Notes: generated by a model not told the origin, from the letters alone. A stretch of DNA of 64,000 nucleotides from Hydractinia symbiolongicarpus (GCF_029227915.1 NC_079889.1:9798001-9862000), one strand, 5' to 3'; counted from the stretch's first letter, positions 48,476 to 62,000 are shown. Translations and numbers: made by a program.

Positions 48476-48543
48476 GCCCTGTCCAGGATTTGAACCTGGA
48501 TCTCTCATTTGCATGAGTGTCATAGCCATTAGACCAGCAGGGC
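48476..48543 (-). tRNA. tRNA-like pseudogene with shortened anticodon arm
   Basis: On the minus strand: acceptor GCCCTGC pairs 6 of 7 with ACAGGGC; the D-arm region GTCTAATGGCTATGAC fits an A box; the T arm CCAGG-TTCAAAT-CCTGG is perfect. The anticodon arm is CTCAT-GCAA-ATGAG, a 4-nt loop with no normal anticodon, so decoding is not possible. Closest to Glu/Asp-type tRNAs by its D arm. It may be a tRNA-derived SINE head. Confidence 0.45.
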
Positions 48544-49554
48544 ATAAACATAAATATATATACAAAACTTTACAGGTGAGTATTATATACACTTAGGAAT
48601 TTACGCTGGTTAAGCCACAAGTAACTGTGTTACCTGGCGTTAAACGCTTGATGGAACAATTAATACAAATTTTAAACTGTACCACACAATCATAAATCGA
48701 GTGAAACACACAACATTTAAGGTGTGTCGGGTGTGTAATTATATTTTTCAGATTCACAAAATATATATTTCCTTCAACTTTAGCTTGAATAGAAACACAA
48801 TTTACATATTGTGCCATGTCATAGCGAAAACTGTTTCACAAAATGTTCCCGGTAAAACGTAAAATATATATGTACTTTAATCTGTGGTGCGCCATTAGTA
48901 TAGGTAAACAAACCCTTTCAAAAAAACTTTAGCACAACTTCTGTTAAATAGAAACACAGGTAATAGCTTGTCGTTAACACTAGGCTGAGTGATTAGTACA
49001 AATATACTGTGGGGCACATCCGAAAAACTTTGGTTCAAATAAACAGACAGTAAACACCCTGTTGTTATCCTACACAGCTAAAACAATCATGCAGCACTTT
49101 TATTTTGCGGAAAAGTTTTTGTAACATTTAAAAATAAAAACACTGCTTAAAACCTGTTTTTATGCTCCTAAAGAATCCTGCAATATTTTATGGGAAAAGT
49201 TTGTGCTAGATCAAAAATTAATCATAAAATCGAACAGCCGTAATACATTTTTAAAAAAACCTTTACTGCAACTTCGGTTTAAAAAAACACAGCGGAAACA
49301 GCCTGTTGTTAGCCTGTGCAGCTAAAAATCAAATAGCAGTATATGTTTTGTTTGCAAACAAGTTTTTATGACAGTAGGATAAAAATCTCTTATTCCAGAC
49401 TGAACAAAAACATCATTAGAGCCACATGTGTAAGGATCGGGTCAAGTTACAAAAACAGAAATTATTGGGACATTATTTGTATACATATCGTGAAATTAGG
49501 TAAAAAATAATGAATACACTTGGAGATTTTCAATACATGTTGACGATTGAACGA

Positions 49555-49602
49555 GATATCTATCTACATCTACATCTATCTATCTATTTATATATATATA
49601 TT
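49555..49602. repeat. ATCT/AT microsatellite
   Basis: Runs of ATCTACATCTAC, ATCT and then AT repeats. Confidence 0.8.
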
Positions 49603-50149
49603 GAAATAATTTTCGCTTCTGCAACTTAAGCCGCACTGATGTATGCTCAGCGGCAGGGTTAAAAAAGTTTATTTCCTGACGTGTGTACAATATATATATA
49701 GCTAGCTACAACCGTCCACGAAAATATAGCTCTCTATTCCCCCTTAATGTTAAGAACTGCCAATTTGTGGCTAAGCAACGTAAACAATTACACGTGACAT
49801 ACCTGTATATAAACATTTACTATCTGCAAAATATCTAGCTGAACATATGGCTCTCACCCCCTCTATAAAATTCAATGTTATAAAATACCCAACTTGACCT
49901 CGTAAGTGGGAAGGGAAGTATCTGTAGAATTATATATAGGTATGTACTTTTGCTGATTTCGCTAAACATTTTTTGCCCTTGAACTTTGGTCTAAAATTGG
50001 ACCATTGTGGATTGTCGCTAGAACAAGCTATGTAATGGGACATTCCTAATCAGAGTAGAATTATATCACTTATATACTGTGTCATAAGTATAAGCTAGGT
50101 GGCCTATCTCATTGAAAATCTGTCCAAAAGAATTTTTCTATGCTTGCTA

Positions 50150-50315
50150 TGTAGATAATTTTATGCTAGCCTAATTAGCTAATTTTATGCCAGCTAAGTA
50201 GTTAAATTTATGCTAGCTCTGTAGCCAGTTTTATGCTAGCTGTATATGTTATATGTTTGTTCTATTGCTCTATTTTATGCCAGCCAGCTCAGTCAGTAGT
50301 TTTATGCTAGCTAGC
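50150..50315. repeat. Imperfect minisatellite, TTTTATGCTAGCT units
   Basis: The core TTTTATGCYAGC recurs five to six times at variable 28-45-bp spacing. Confidence 0.6.
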
Positions 50316-50472
50316 CTTAAGTGTGAGTGAGAATAAGAAAGAGTTCATTACATGTAAAGGAATAGTGATATACTAGCTAGCTAAAAACATACCCTTTCTT
50401 CGTTTTCTTGAACAAGCTCTTCCGTCAGCTGCGATATAGCTTAGATTAACGAAAGTTTGAGTTTGAGGCACT

Positions 50473-50718
50473 ATGTGTCCGAGAAAAAAGTCATGTGATA
50501 TTAGTGAAATTAATATGTGTATCACGTGGCTAAAAATTGTAGGCAAACTTAATCTCAACTGGAAACAGCACTATTTACGCTTGGTTAAAAAACAACAAAA
50601 ACTCCATCGCCGTGCTAAAAACATATTGTCTCGCTTACTAAAAAATGTAATTAAGAATGACCATAATAAATTGCTGGATTACTGTGATCCTTTGGACGAA
50701 ATTTTAATATTTCCATAG
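50473..50718 (+). CDS. Small basic ORF, unrecognised
   Basis: An 81-codon frame with a lysine/leucine-rich helical middle (KKQQKLHRRAKNILSRLLKN) and an acidic end. No domain, splice sites or promoter support it. It could be chance. Confidence 0.15.
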   Translation: MCPRKKSCDISEINMCITWLKIVGKLNLNWKQHYLRLVKKQQKLHRRAKNILSRLLKNVIKNDHNKLLDYCDPLDEILIFP

Positions 50719-50814
50719 TAACCATGATAATTTGGATGTATAGGGACGAAATCCTATATACTCTCCACCGTACTTACATTTCCTTTATATTTGGCTTATA
50801 TAATGAGGAAATAG

Positions 50815-50920
50815 GCTCCGCTACGCTCCGTGCGCTGACGCGCACTCCGCTTCTCTCCGCAAAAAATATCGTGTTTGCAAAAGTGACAGACAGACACACT
50901 TAGCGTATTATTATAAGAGA
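50815..50920 (-). mobile_element. 5' part of a Helitron-like element
   Basis: On the minus strand it starts TCTCTTATAATAATACGC after an A (T at 50921 on plus), followed by the GTGTGTCTGTCTGTC block and a GC-rich segment with repeated GCGGAG/GCGCAC words. The 3' end was not found. Its terminus abuts the left breakpoint of segmental duplication copy 2. Confidence 0.5.
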
Positions 50921-52128
50921 TGGGGAAACATAACAGTCCTAAATGGTGATAAATATTTTCAGGACTTTTTCAGGACTTTCTTTTACTGCAAATAAAATAC
51001 GTATAATAGTAAACAGAAAGAAAAATTATTTTGTTATAATCTATAAAAGAATTCAGGCTCAAACTCGTTCCCAGGGCATTTTGCCTTGTTGATGAAATTG
51101 ACACTCCGCAATAACGGCTCACGGACCACAAGACCCTGGGGACGAGGTTGATTCAGGCTAGGTGCTTTTAATTTTCGGTAATATACCAGTCTTAATATTC
51201 TTACAAATAATTTTCTTATAAACAAATCTTGTACACAATATTCCTACCTTCGCATTGTTTGAAACCTTGAGCGATGCTAGCGCATGCAAGTATTGTCACC
51301 ACAATGAGAATCATGGCTGATAACTTTTGCAAATGCAAGTGTGCTGCCCAACAATGAAATGATCGAAGCACATTGCCTGCATCTCATTTAAAGTAAAATG
51401 CAAGCCATTTAGCACCCAGGTCCCTCTTGTCAAGAAGTAGTTCTAGTTATTCATATAAATGTGAGAACTTTCTTTTTCTTTCTTTTATATTTTATGTAAA
51501 CGCGTTGTATTTTTTAAACTAGCATAAATCAAAACAAAACATTACTTATCCTTATAGAAAATAATCCTTCTAAGTAACAAGAAGTAATTCAGCTTCTATT
51601 AATCCTTAGCGTGAGGCATGGGTACTATATTGTTCCGAGAAACACCTTTCTTGATGACTTGCCCAACTGTTTACACATGCCCAATTGGAACCCACGTCAA
51701 GTAAAAAGAGGGTTTGTTAAGGAGTAGTTCTAGTTTACACAGCCTTGTGCTCCTAATCAATATTGACATAGCTTGTGGCATCTGTGCAAACAAGAACACG
51801 AAACAGAACACAATCTGTACCGATATGGCGTGTTATTTTAATGTATCATGGATCCATTGTATAAGTTATGCCGTGGGGAGTTAAGAAATTTTCAGCACAC
51901 CGGATTCGGTACTTAGTTTTATAAAAAAAGTGAAACTAAACTACGCTGAACTGAAATTCAGTTACATTTTTGAGATGGTAGCTGTTTTTAACAGCTATTT
52001 CCTTCTTAATAAGCAGTTTAACAACGTTCTCTGTGCAAGGCTCGGGAATTTGAATTTATAAATATTAAAATACTAAGATGAATTCATATTGAACTCATGT
52101 TAGTATTTTGTACAATGTTAGTACAGAA
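50921..52128. repeat. Segmental duplication, copy 2
   Basis: Near-identical to 45434-46637. Compared with copy 1 it has a local duplication of TTTCAGGACTTTT near 50960, scattered substitutions and a small deletion near 52070. Homology on the left stops at the Helitron terminus. Confidence 0.9.
51248..51314 (-). pseudogene. Duplicate first exon (signal peptide) of the GM2A-like gene
   Basis: It encodes the same 22 residues as exon 1 at 45817-45751, with the same donor (GTAGGA), a silent TTT-to-TTC change and unchanged flanks. No second copies of exons 2-4 were found between the two duplicates. It is either an orphan exon or an upstream alternative first exon that could splice to exon 2 of the same gene. 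Confidence 0.6.
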
Positions 52129-53243
52129 ATATGATTGTTTTTACCTTTAGCCTTTTACCCTATCATTTTGACTGGTCTTGATGCAAATAATTGTATCTGT
52201 TGAGTGGCGCTGCATTCACTTCATGGTTTGTTGTTTGACAATTGATCATTTATTTTGATTTCAATGCTAGATTCATTCGTCCATTGGTATTACTTCTGTT
52301 TCTGCTTATATACAAGTGAAGAAGAAAGAAGAAAGAAGAAAAATTGTTTGCCTGGTTATTAGATTAACCTCAAATTTATAAAAAACATTATTCTGGCATA
52401 TACAAAACGTCGGAAGATAGTAAAAAGACGGGAGTAGTTATCGCATTATGTATCAAAACTTTTATTTGTATTTTATATTATTATATAGCCTTAGTAGCCG
52501 AAAAGCACTTGTTACCACCTCGAAAACCTCTTTCTGGTCTTCTGGTATCTCGTAAAAAAAATTGAAAAAAAAACAAAATTTGCCTAACCATAAAAAAATC
52601 CTAGATCCGCCCCTGTATCCGCGCCAATCAGGTGTCATATCGGACCAGCCTCTTCGAGAGCCATGTTTGTATCGCCGTTCCGGGGTCAGAAAAGATACAA
52701 GATGCCCTGGGGACGAGGTTGTGACATCGCTAGTATTTTGCTTGGATTAAATGCACCTTTTTTATAAGAGAACAATTTTTGGCATCTGCCACAATTTTCT
52801 TAGAAAAATACTTGAACAAAGGCTGAAATTTTTTTGAATATTTTTCTAATTTTTATTCTCCTAATTTGAACTAGTTGCATGCTTTTATTAAAAGTTATAG
52901 ATTTTGTATTTTATTGAAGATTACTTTTATTTTTAATGAAAAAAAAACACCCTAATATTCACTGTTTTACCGTTTGAAGCTAAACGGTTGAACGATGTTG
53001 AAAATATAAATAGATTTAAGACGTTTTACTTTGCTAAGAATTGTGAATAAATTGAGAAATTTGGGAACGTGAAAAAGGTACTTATTGAAGAAACGCCCAT
53101 TTTTTAAATAACGCCTTATTTTAGCTACCGCCTCCAACAAACAAGTTTAAATTTTAATTAACGCACAAGGCGTTGAACAGATCAAATGCATCATCCAGCT
53201 TACCTGATTATTATAGCGCTAATATATGTTGATTCTTTGAAAA
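52129..53243. other. AT-rich spacer with a foldback element
   Basis: It contains a GAAGAAA run (about 52317-52345) and, at 52640-52722, an inverted copy of the long-subtype foldback element ending CCCTGGGGACGAGGTTG. No gene was recognised. Confidence 0.45.
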
Positions 53244-53950
53244 TTCTTTTTTTATAAGCAACTCGGTTGCTAATGGCTCAGCGCTGAAAATTGCCAAAAA
53301 ACTAAGCAATTGCTTAGCAACACCCAGCCCTGAACTTAGCCAAGCAACCTTTATTTTGAAAATATTTTATAAAATTAACCAGATGATGTTCAACTCAAAA
53401 CTCAAAAATTTCAGTAACTGACACAGTAAAGTTGGCATGCATTTACCCTTGCATATGTCAGGCATACCTAATTGGACTTGTTTGTCCTGGTGAATAACTG
53501 TTCTTGTAAATTTGAATCTCCCCTGATTTGCTTGTTTCTTCTTTTTGCCAAAAGACATTTTACGTGTTTAATATAACTGTGTAATTAATAACTTCTTACC
53601 ACTGTACTGATCATTAAGTCTTAACCACTGTACTGATCACTTACTTTTTATCTAAGGAATATATCCAGACAATGTGTTCCAGACGGCTAGTCAAAACAAT
53701 AAAGAAAAAGAAGAAAGAAATATCTATAGAAAATAAAAATACAGTCGCCAGACAAAATAAGAACACAGACACAGACAATTTATCAAAAATTCAGGGAGTG
53801 ATACATTGTTTGCGTGATCGCGTGCTTTCTTTCTTTTTCCAGGTCGATTTTTCCTTAGCAACCTGCTAAGCAACTTTAGCCCTGAATTTCTAAAATTTGA
53901 TAGCAACCCCAGCCCTGAACCAAAAAGTGAGGTTGCTTATGTAAAAAAAA
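53244..53950. repeat. Possible inverted-repeat element with AGCCCTGAA motifs
   Basis: The ends TTTATAAGCAACTCGG and the reverse complement of GAGGTTGCTTATGTAAA form a short imperfect inverted repeat. CAGCCCTGAAC or TAGCCCTGAAT occurs at about 53324, 53877 and 53911 next to AGCAAC words. Short frames inside have no recognised domain. Confidence 0.3.
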
Positions 53951-56018
53951 CGTGTACTTAGCAAGCTGCTTATAATACTTAGCCCAATATAATCTTGGTC
54001 AAGTTTGATACCAACAATATTGGACAAAGTTTTTTTGAGACGATAGTAGTTTTTTCCTTATTTTTTAAATATAGACAAATGTGTCAAACATTCAATGTGC
54101 TGCAGCAGGTAGGCAGCACATTGAATGCACATCGCTACTTTTGCACACACGTAGGCCAGACAGACAGCATTGAAAACTCCTGAAATATCCTGCCTATTCT
54201 TAGCCTATTTTATTGTAATATTTCATGATAAAGCAACTAATAGAATTTTTAAAAGTTTATTAACTAACAAAACTATATATTACCATATAGTACAGTCGGG
54301 TGTTGACAACAAGAGGTGGAAATTTAACAGAGAATTAAAAAAGGTAGAATTTTTAAAAAACGAATTAAGGTCACCTATAAAAAACAATTTTAGGAGATTT
54401 TGGGAGCAGTATTTTAGGTTTAAATTTTGGGAGGGTTTCCATTTTTTTTGGGTTACTTGAGATTTTAAGCTGTGTGGTCCACTCGGCTGTGCGAACAAGG
54501 TATATTTTTATAACACACCCTTCACGGCTGTGTAAAAAACTTCTCAGGTACATTTTTTTGCGCGCTAATTTCTGTGATTCTGTGATAATAAATCTGTTAG
54601 TGTAGGATAGTTAAGTTTGACCATATCTTCTGTTGGATTACGTTTTTACTACCACTGCATGGAATTGACACACGTGGAATAGCCTTTTATTTTTACACTC
54701 CCCCGTCCCGCATAGAAAAGCGGTTTTGAGATTCCTAAATAACTTAAAAAGTAGCTGAATGCGTTCTCGACCCCATAGCTCCCTCCGATGAAGAGCTTTG
54801 GAAACATGAATGCAGCTGAATGCAGTTTACTGCTTTGCCAAGGACGATTTAAGGGACGCTCGAAAACATTAAGAAACTAAATAAAAAAATTGTGGAAAGA
54901 ATGGTTGACGGAATTTTATTTCCCCAGTAACTGCATGCAACAACAAAAAAATTAATATAATTTAGGGGATAAACTTTCTTAGAAAGAAAGAAACAAAAAC
55001 AAAACAAAAAAACAACAAAAACAATTGGAGCTGTTTAATTTAGCATACAACCAAAAAATGAATATGTGAATTTAATTTTGAGGATTTTTACCTAATCCGT
55101 CAGATTCGCCAAAGTTCTTCCCAAACGTAAAACAGAAGTTTTTCTTTGTTTTTAACACTGAATGAGATGTTGGGGCGTGGTACCCTGACTTGTAACCTTA
55201 AATAATTTATAGCTTGATTCCACAGAACACTTCTTCGTGGAATAAGATATTCGTTCCACAGCAGGCGGACCATTGACAAGTCGAATGGGGATAAAATCAC
55301 GCGCTCAAAAAAAACTGGTTACAAACAATTTAATTTCTTACAGTATACGAAAACAACTACGTCATAACTTTCTAATCAAGCGATATAAATCCCAAAACGT
55401 AAGAACTAATATAATGTACAAGTTGTGTTTTTACAATTAACTACCATCTTTTTTTTTACAAATGACCTACATTGGAGCGAGCGAATTGGATTTACATGCC
55501 CTTTAACACGAACTGAGGTACTCACAAGGGCTTCCAACTAGTCTGTCATACTAATACAAATAAAAGAAAAAGAAAATCTGAAGACGATTGTGTACAAAAA
55601 ATAACCTTCAGAACCTCTCTCTATAAGTGTTCAATGTTCGTAGGCGCACGACATTGCGTGTAAAATATACAGTAGGCATGTAGTGTTGTGTGTATAATAA
55701 TAAATTATCAATGCAAGGTAATAGAAAATCTTAAACTAAAATATATAAAAAAAGAAACAAAACAAAACATTTACATGGTCCTATTTTAATAAACTCAGAC
55801 TCTGCTTGGCTAACGAACGTATTTCGTGTTTTAAGAAGACAGCTTTCTTCGTATTAGCTTAGTATTCACTCAGGGTTAGGACATACAGATAGAGAACGCA
55901 AAAATGTTCGCTATTATATTTGTAACAAGCTACCTAAGAATAAAATTTTAAAGATCACTAGAAACGTCCTAAAACATACACATCAGTAAATAACAGCCTC
56001 GTTTAAAATCAAGCAGTC
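53951..56018. other. Plastin 3' flank and spacer
   Basis: The plastin 3' UTR should begin at 56018 and run leftwards; its end was not determined. A minus-strand frame at 55300-55100 with WNEYLIPRRSVLWNQ looks like part of a dispersed repeat, but I could not define its limits. Confidence 0.4.
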
Positions 56019-59000
56019 TCACTTTGACATGGCACGTGTCATCAGACAAGCGAACACAGTGAGTACCATCTTCGGTTTGACTTCCACGAGATCTTCAGGC
56101 AAAGCGTATGTGCGCGCCCCAATCTTACGACTCATGGAGATGGCATATTGGGCGTTCAACTCTTTGTCCTAGAAAAAAGTTAAATTGAAACGGTCATTTG
56201 ACAAGTAATGATGTGATTGACATTAGTCGTCAGTATGTTTAGTCATATCTAGGATATGTAATTCTTAAGTAGCGCATTGCAAGACGGATTTTGCGTCTGT
56301 CTAGAAAAAAAACAATCAAAGCCAAGGTCGAATGTTAAGGGGAAAGTCCACTTAGCACGCCAGGTAAGGCACACACAATAAAATGCTCAATACTGTGCAA
56401 TATTTAAGAGCGCTTTTGCACACGCTAATCAAAAGTGAGTAATGGAGTGAGTAACGACGTGATTTCATGATTTTGACCAATAAATTTGCTTGAATCGCGG
56501 TCATCTTAAGTTTGTGCGCCAAATTCTGTTTCCAGTGGACATTATGCAGCTTCGATGCCCTATCGCGCAGCGCAGCGCTAAGTACACCTTGCAAATGTTG
56601 CTAAATATTTACCTACATGTCGATGATCATCTCACAAATAAAACGGAACGGCTCTGTCGTTGGCCAAAAATTAACACATACGTGAAAACAAAGGAATTAA
56701 CAACAAAAACAAACAAAAATAAACAAACAAACAAACAAAGAGTCCTAACCTCATCCTCTAAAGCTGGATTCACAACGAGAGAATAGTCGATACTGCCAGG
56801 TTTGATAGCATCGATCAAATCGATAACAGCAAGACTTGAAGCTATAGTAGAGTCCTTGAAACTTTTTATGTTTGTCTTCTTGTGTGCTTCTTGCAACTAA
56901 ACCAATAAAAAGTTGGGTTAAATTTTAATTTTGGAAATTATTCCTTCGTGAAGTTAAAAAGGGCAGTGACGAACAAAACTTTCGGATTTTTTGATTTTGA
57001 AGTTTCCAAAACGTATAGACATTGTTCTGGATTATGGCCAAGTGGATTACAAAGGCATGTGTTACCAAAATTTAGCGAAGGACGCAGACATGTTAACGAT
57101 GTCGTATCGGGGGAAGGTGGGGTTGGGGTCCAAAAGATCTGTGTGCAATTGACTGTAAGGAGCATTAAGCGTCAATTCACATCATTATCTATCTATGAAA
57201 CACAGTCCAAATTTTACCTTCTTGTTTACCCAGTCCACAATTTCGACGTCCTTAATAGTGGCTCCATCTTTATCCGTGAGATTACCCAACAGGTTCATGG
57301 TATAATGACGAAGCATCTGCCAAACAAGGGCTGCAAAACAAAATTGGTCAATGCGATTATAAAAACCCCGAAAAGTGTCACTGAAACATCATGGGAAGAA
57401 CAGTAAATTGAACCTAAGGGTTACACAAAATGGCGATAGTTACCTAGAGTAAGAGTGTGAGTTCCATTGTAAATATCTTCGCCACCGATTCCAACGAGCG
57501 AGTAGTTATTGCTTTTCCCTAACTCAACAGCGTAGTTGCAGTTTTCAATCTTTTTCATGTTGCCACCCGTTGCGAGTTTAAATGGCGGCTTGTTGACTTT
57601 GTCAAAATTCACAGTACCTTTCTTGATGTCTTCGAATAACTGAAAACATAAAATTAATTTTAGACAATTGCAGCATGCAAAAAGACACGAGCCCACGAAA
57701 AATAGTCCTCGCAGTAATTAACCCTTAGACCCTGAAGCATTATATTATACAAAAAACATTGAACTCAATTTCCGGCCACCTGCTGCGCCGATGTAGATCA
57801 ATTGGGCACTGCCGGATAGGAAATTCAATGAGGCTCCTATTTTGATATGCAAAAGTCGAGTAACTGTGCATAGAAGATCACGACAAGTCGATATTTCGGC
57901 CTTGTTGAGACGCCAATTTTGAAAGGGTCCTAGGGTTAAAACTTGTTTGAAAAACCATCTAACAAAAAGAGGTCACTTTGCTAAAATGTTCAGAAGCGTT
58001 AGGAGTCAGGAGCTCAAATGAATTTACCTGGAATAACACCATTCCATTGTTGAGATCATGATACAAGTGGTAAACAAACGGGTTTACGCCCAAACTGTTC
58101 ATCCAGTTACGGAAAGCTAAAATTCAAAGAGAAGCATGAAAACATTCAACAAAAACCACATGGATGAAATTCAGCCTTAATGGAGAAAACAAACTTGGGA
58201 AAAGCTTATGTGATTTCACTATGTTCAACCAAATGATTTTAAATGTGTTGTTATTTAAGAAATCTGTAGTTAAACAATCGTCATATTCGCGAAATCGCGA
58301 AAAATAATCTATGCGAAAATTAATCCGCGTAAGGTAAATTGTGTACTTGAAACACAACTGGCAAATTACGTTTATGTCGGTAACCTTTTTCCACGGTAAA
58401 TAAATTAAAGTTAAAAGGGTGCGAACGAGATGTTACGCCTAACACGTTTCTTTAGTAAAATGCCCAACGAAAAAAGAGAAAAAAAAAACGAAAACAAAAT
58501 CTTTAAAAGTAAAATAGAAACTTCAAAGGGTAGTTGTAAAAGTATTCAGCGCTGTGCATAAAACTCTCGGCAAGGATGACTCAAAAGGTATTTATAACAA
58601 GTGAGAAGATAATTACACAGACATTTCCATATGAACTATCTTTGCTCGACACATCGCAATTAATTTAAATTCTCGTTCGCAATGCGAGGATGTTATAGCT
58701 ATAATCAGCTTACAAACTAAGACTTCACTGGAGTGACAAAAAAATCGTGCCACACCCCAACAACGTTTTCTCAATAGGCTATTAGGGGTCATTGAAAAAT
58801 GAGTTGAAGATTTAGACCAATGCAGTGTTATCACCGCCTAAATAACTTACGGTAAAAGGTAGATAGACGGGCACATGGAATGAAAGGTAAACAAACAAAC
58901 AAACAAACAAACAATAAGACATACTTTTTTCTTCCCTACTTTCCTCATAATCCTCAATCTCCACGTCTTCGATATCAGCGTCGTCAAGGGCTGGGAAATG

Positions 59001-62000
59001 GTTGAAAAGATTAGCAACGAAAGCCAAATTCAGTTTAGCATTTCCGTTGCAAATTTCCTGAAAATCCGAATACAAAAAAATGTTATTCTGGGAAACCTCT
59101 TAAGTGACAACAAAAGAAACAAAAAAATTCCGTTTGGCTAATTAAAACCGAATAGTGAATCACGCCTAACACATTACTTTCAGTTCAACATATACTTTCA
59201 GTTTAAGTTTAAATTTTTCTAACTAGTGTACGTTGTGTGCCAACTTAGCATATATGAACGTCTTACCCTGGGTGTCAAAAACTTTTTACAGTTTATTTTA
59301 TCTGCATTTTTCAGAATTAACTCAGCTCTCTTGGTATGATCTCCAACCTAAATTAACAGGAAATATATACAAATGTTAAATTCTTCTTATATATCTAAAG
59401 ATATCAGATTAAAATTGAAAGATTCACTTACAGACATAACCCGTTCAGGCCGGTCAACTCCAAATTCTTGTGGTGAAATTTGATTCAACAAGATGGCATA
59501 AGCTTCAGAATCCTGAAGCAAAAAAAATAAGCTAATATTAAATTTCATCACAGTACGTGAGAAATAATAATAGGATGTAACATGTCCTTCGCAAAACTTC
59601 ATTTCCCAATACTTATGTTTGCAATTTTATGGAAGTTCCAGAGTTGATTTAATTCATGATTTCAAAATTCTATAAGTTGCAGTTTTTTTTAATTAAATGC
59701 ATCCTACTAGTCATTACAAGGTTTGCAGAGATTTTGTCTCTCCATAATCCTGCGAACACAATGGCACAATAGGGAGGAGAATTTTACAAAAAAAATTAAA
59801 AAAATAGTATGTACTAATTACAGTAATTATACATAAAATCAATTGTCTCTTCAATGAACCAAGTGTGTATAGAAAAAAAGATAAATAAAGACTACAATAT
59901 TGTATGCTATGATAAAAAACGTGTCTAAGCAATCATTAACACATAATAAAGCATTGATCTGAAGATACAATCGGCCATATTTGTTGTCACAGCAAAGGAT
60001 AAACAAAATTTTTATTGCACCTTGATGTCACCAGAGAAGTTGTTGATCCTCTTCATGGAACCGGACTTTCGAAGATGGTAATTAACCCATCGTAATAACA
60101 ATTCTTCGGGTGTTAGTTTCATCAAATCTTCAATCGTCTCGCCTTCTTCTAACAGAGCTGCAATGTTGGGATTGGCAGTCAGAGTGATGTTGGCAAATAA
60201 ACCAATCTAAATAAAGAAAACATGCCAAAAAATTATTAGAAGTTTATTCATGTGTCACATAGCAAAGTCATTACTGTAGAATTTAAGTTGTTCATATTAA
60301 ACTATTAGGGTAGATTATTAATATGCATAACAATGAGTATATGAAAATAAAGAAACATATACAAGTTGTTATCACTGTTTTTTTTTACCTCTCTAACTTA
60401 AAAAAAAACAGTTCAAGTTAAATCATATAGCACCTGTATAAACTAAATGGACACATTAACTTGCGTATTTCGATTAATCCTCTTCGTAGGAGGAATAATC
60501 AAATAATGACCTTAATTCGAGATGGAGGTTTAAAGTATTGTATATAATGTAAAAAAAGGAATTACTTATAATCAACAAGTGCACAACACTTTGCCTAACA
60601 TACCCTAATAATCTGCCACAAAAGTCCCAACATCAAATGATGTTTACCACGTGATATATCTTCGGCAGCAATGTTGACAACTGTGCATCCAATTGCCTGT
60701 GCAGAGTTAGTGACTAAAATATTGTTCTCTTGTATCAAGAACGCATTAAGCCTTCCTTTGTTTACAGCTCGTTCATCTATAGTCTTTGGAGCAGATAAAT
60801 TGATCATTTTACTAAAGAAGAAATTATTTCTTTACAACTTTAATTCATCAATACAGTGCTTTTTTTCTCGCTTCCCCCACTATTCAGTAAAAACTATGAA
60901 TTTAATGAATGGTCAGAATTATTGACAGGAACACTAGGACTTGTTTCAGAAAATTTACTAGCCACTGTGTTTTAGTAATTTTTTATGTTTGCCAGCAAAA
61001 TTTACACTTGTGTTGACAATTTTTGTTGATACATTAATATGCACTAAGGACACAGGTGATAAAAAAGGCGATCAACATACCAAAACAAGATGCCATCCTT
61101 CATTTTCTCAAAAAGATCATCCCCTTCGCCAATCGGTAAATATTGCTGACAATCCGGATCTTTGTTAAGTTGTGAATTTATCCAATCTTTAAACGCAATT
61201 TGTTCTGCATCTGAAGACGTGTGAGTTGTACCGTCGGCAGAAGCTTCTGTTGAGCCTCCTTGTACTTTAATGCCTGCACGCTTTGATACCAGAGAAGTCC
61301 ACTGTCCAAACACTCCTTTTGATGTTACTTTACAATACATCTAAATGATTTTTTTCCCTCAATGAAATGTACAGTTTATGCTTTTAACAAAATGCAAACA
61401 AAAGCTTAAATAAAAGGGTTCCGCCATAAGCAAATGGTATTCAACATAATCATTGACTCACATGGTAAAAACATGCATGAGCAAGCATACTTCATAATCA
61501 TATTTGGTTTTTAAGTCTTATCAAAATTAAAAAGATGTGTTCTTACCTCCAAGAATTCATCAAATTCGATTGTTCCATTCTTATCTTTGTCAACTTCCTC
61601 GATCATTTCACGGAGTTTGTATCCAGGAACATTTTCGTTAAGTGCATTAAACACTGCACCAAGTTCTTTTGAAGTGATGTGTCCGTTACCATCAGCATCA
61701 AACTACACAAAAACAAAGATAAAATTAAAAAAATTATACCCAATTCGAAGCAGGCTTAAAATGATATTTCAAGTTAAATTCTATTTCATTACACCTTCCC
61801 CTATAAATCACAGCATTTGTAGTTTCCTAACTCTTTGTAAGCCCTTAATAAGGGAAAGCACTTTCAACTCAAATGGTTTTTCTGCTGATTGTTTGTTGCT
61901 GGTGGCTTTTACACACCTGTGAATCAGGTGAACCCAAATGTATTATAATTTGACATTAAAGACTGCAATATATATATATTGTCTAATTTATGCACAAAGT

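Noticed and set aside
50815-50865. CG-rich patch considered as a CpG-island promoter
   Set aside because: It is a short repeat of GCGGAG/GCGCAC words inside a Helitron-like element.
45537-51225. Two near-identical 63-codon minus-strand ORFs in the duplicated segments
   Set aside because: They are translations across a foldback repeat located upstream of the GM2A-like exon donor; not a gene.
55100-55300. 66-codon minus-strand ORF with WNEYLIPRR
   Set aside because: It looks like a translated dispersed repeat; no splice sites, start context or domain support a gene.
56948-57406. 152-codon plus-strand ORF
   Set aside because: It is antisense to plastin exon 11 and its introns; the minus-strand exon has phase-matched splice sites and known domain motifs.
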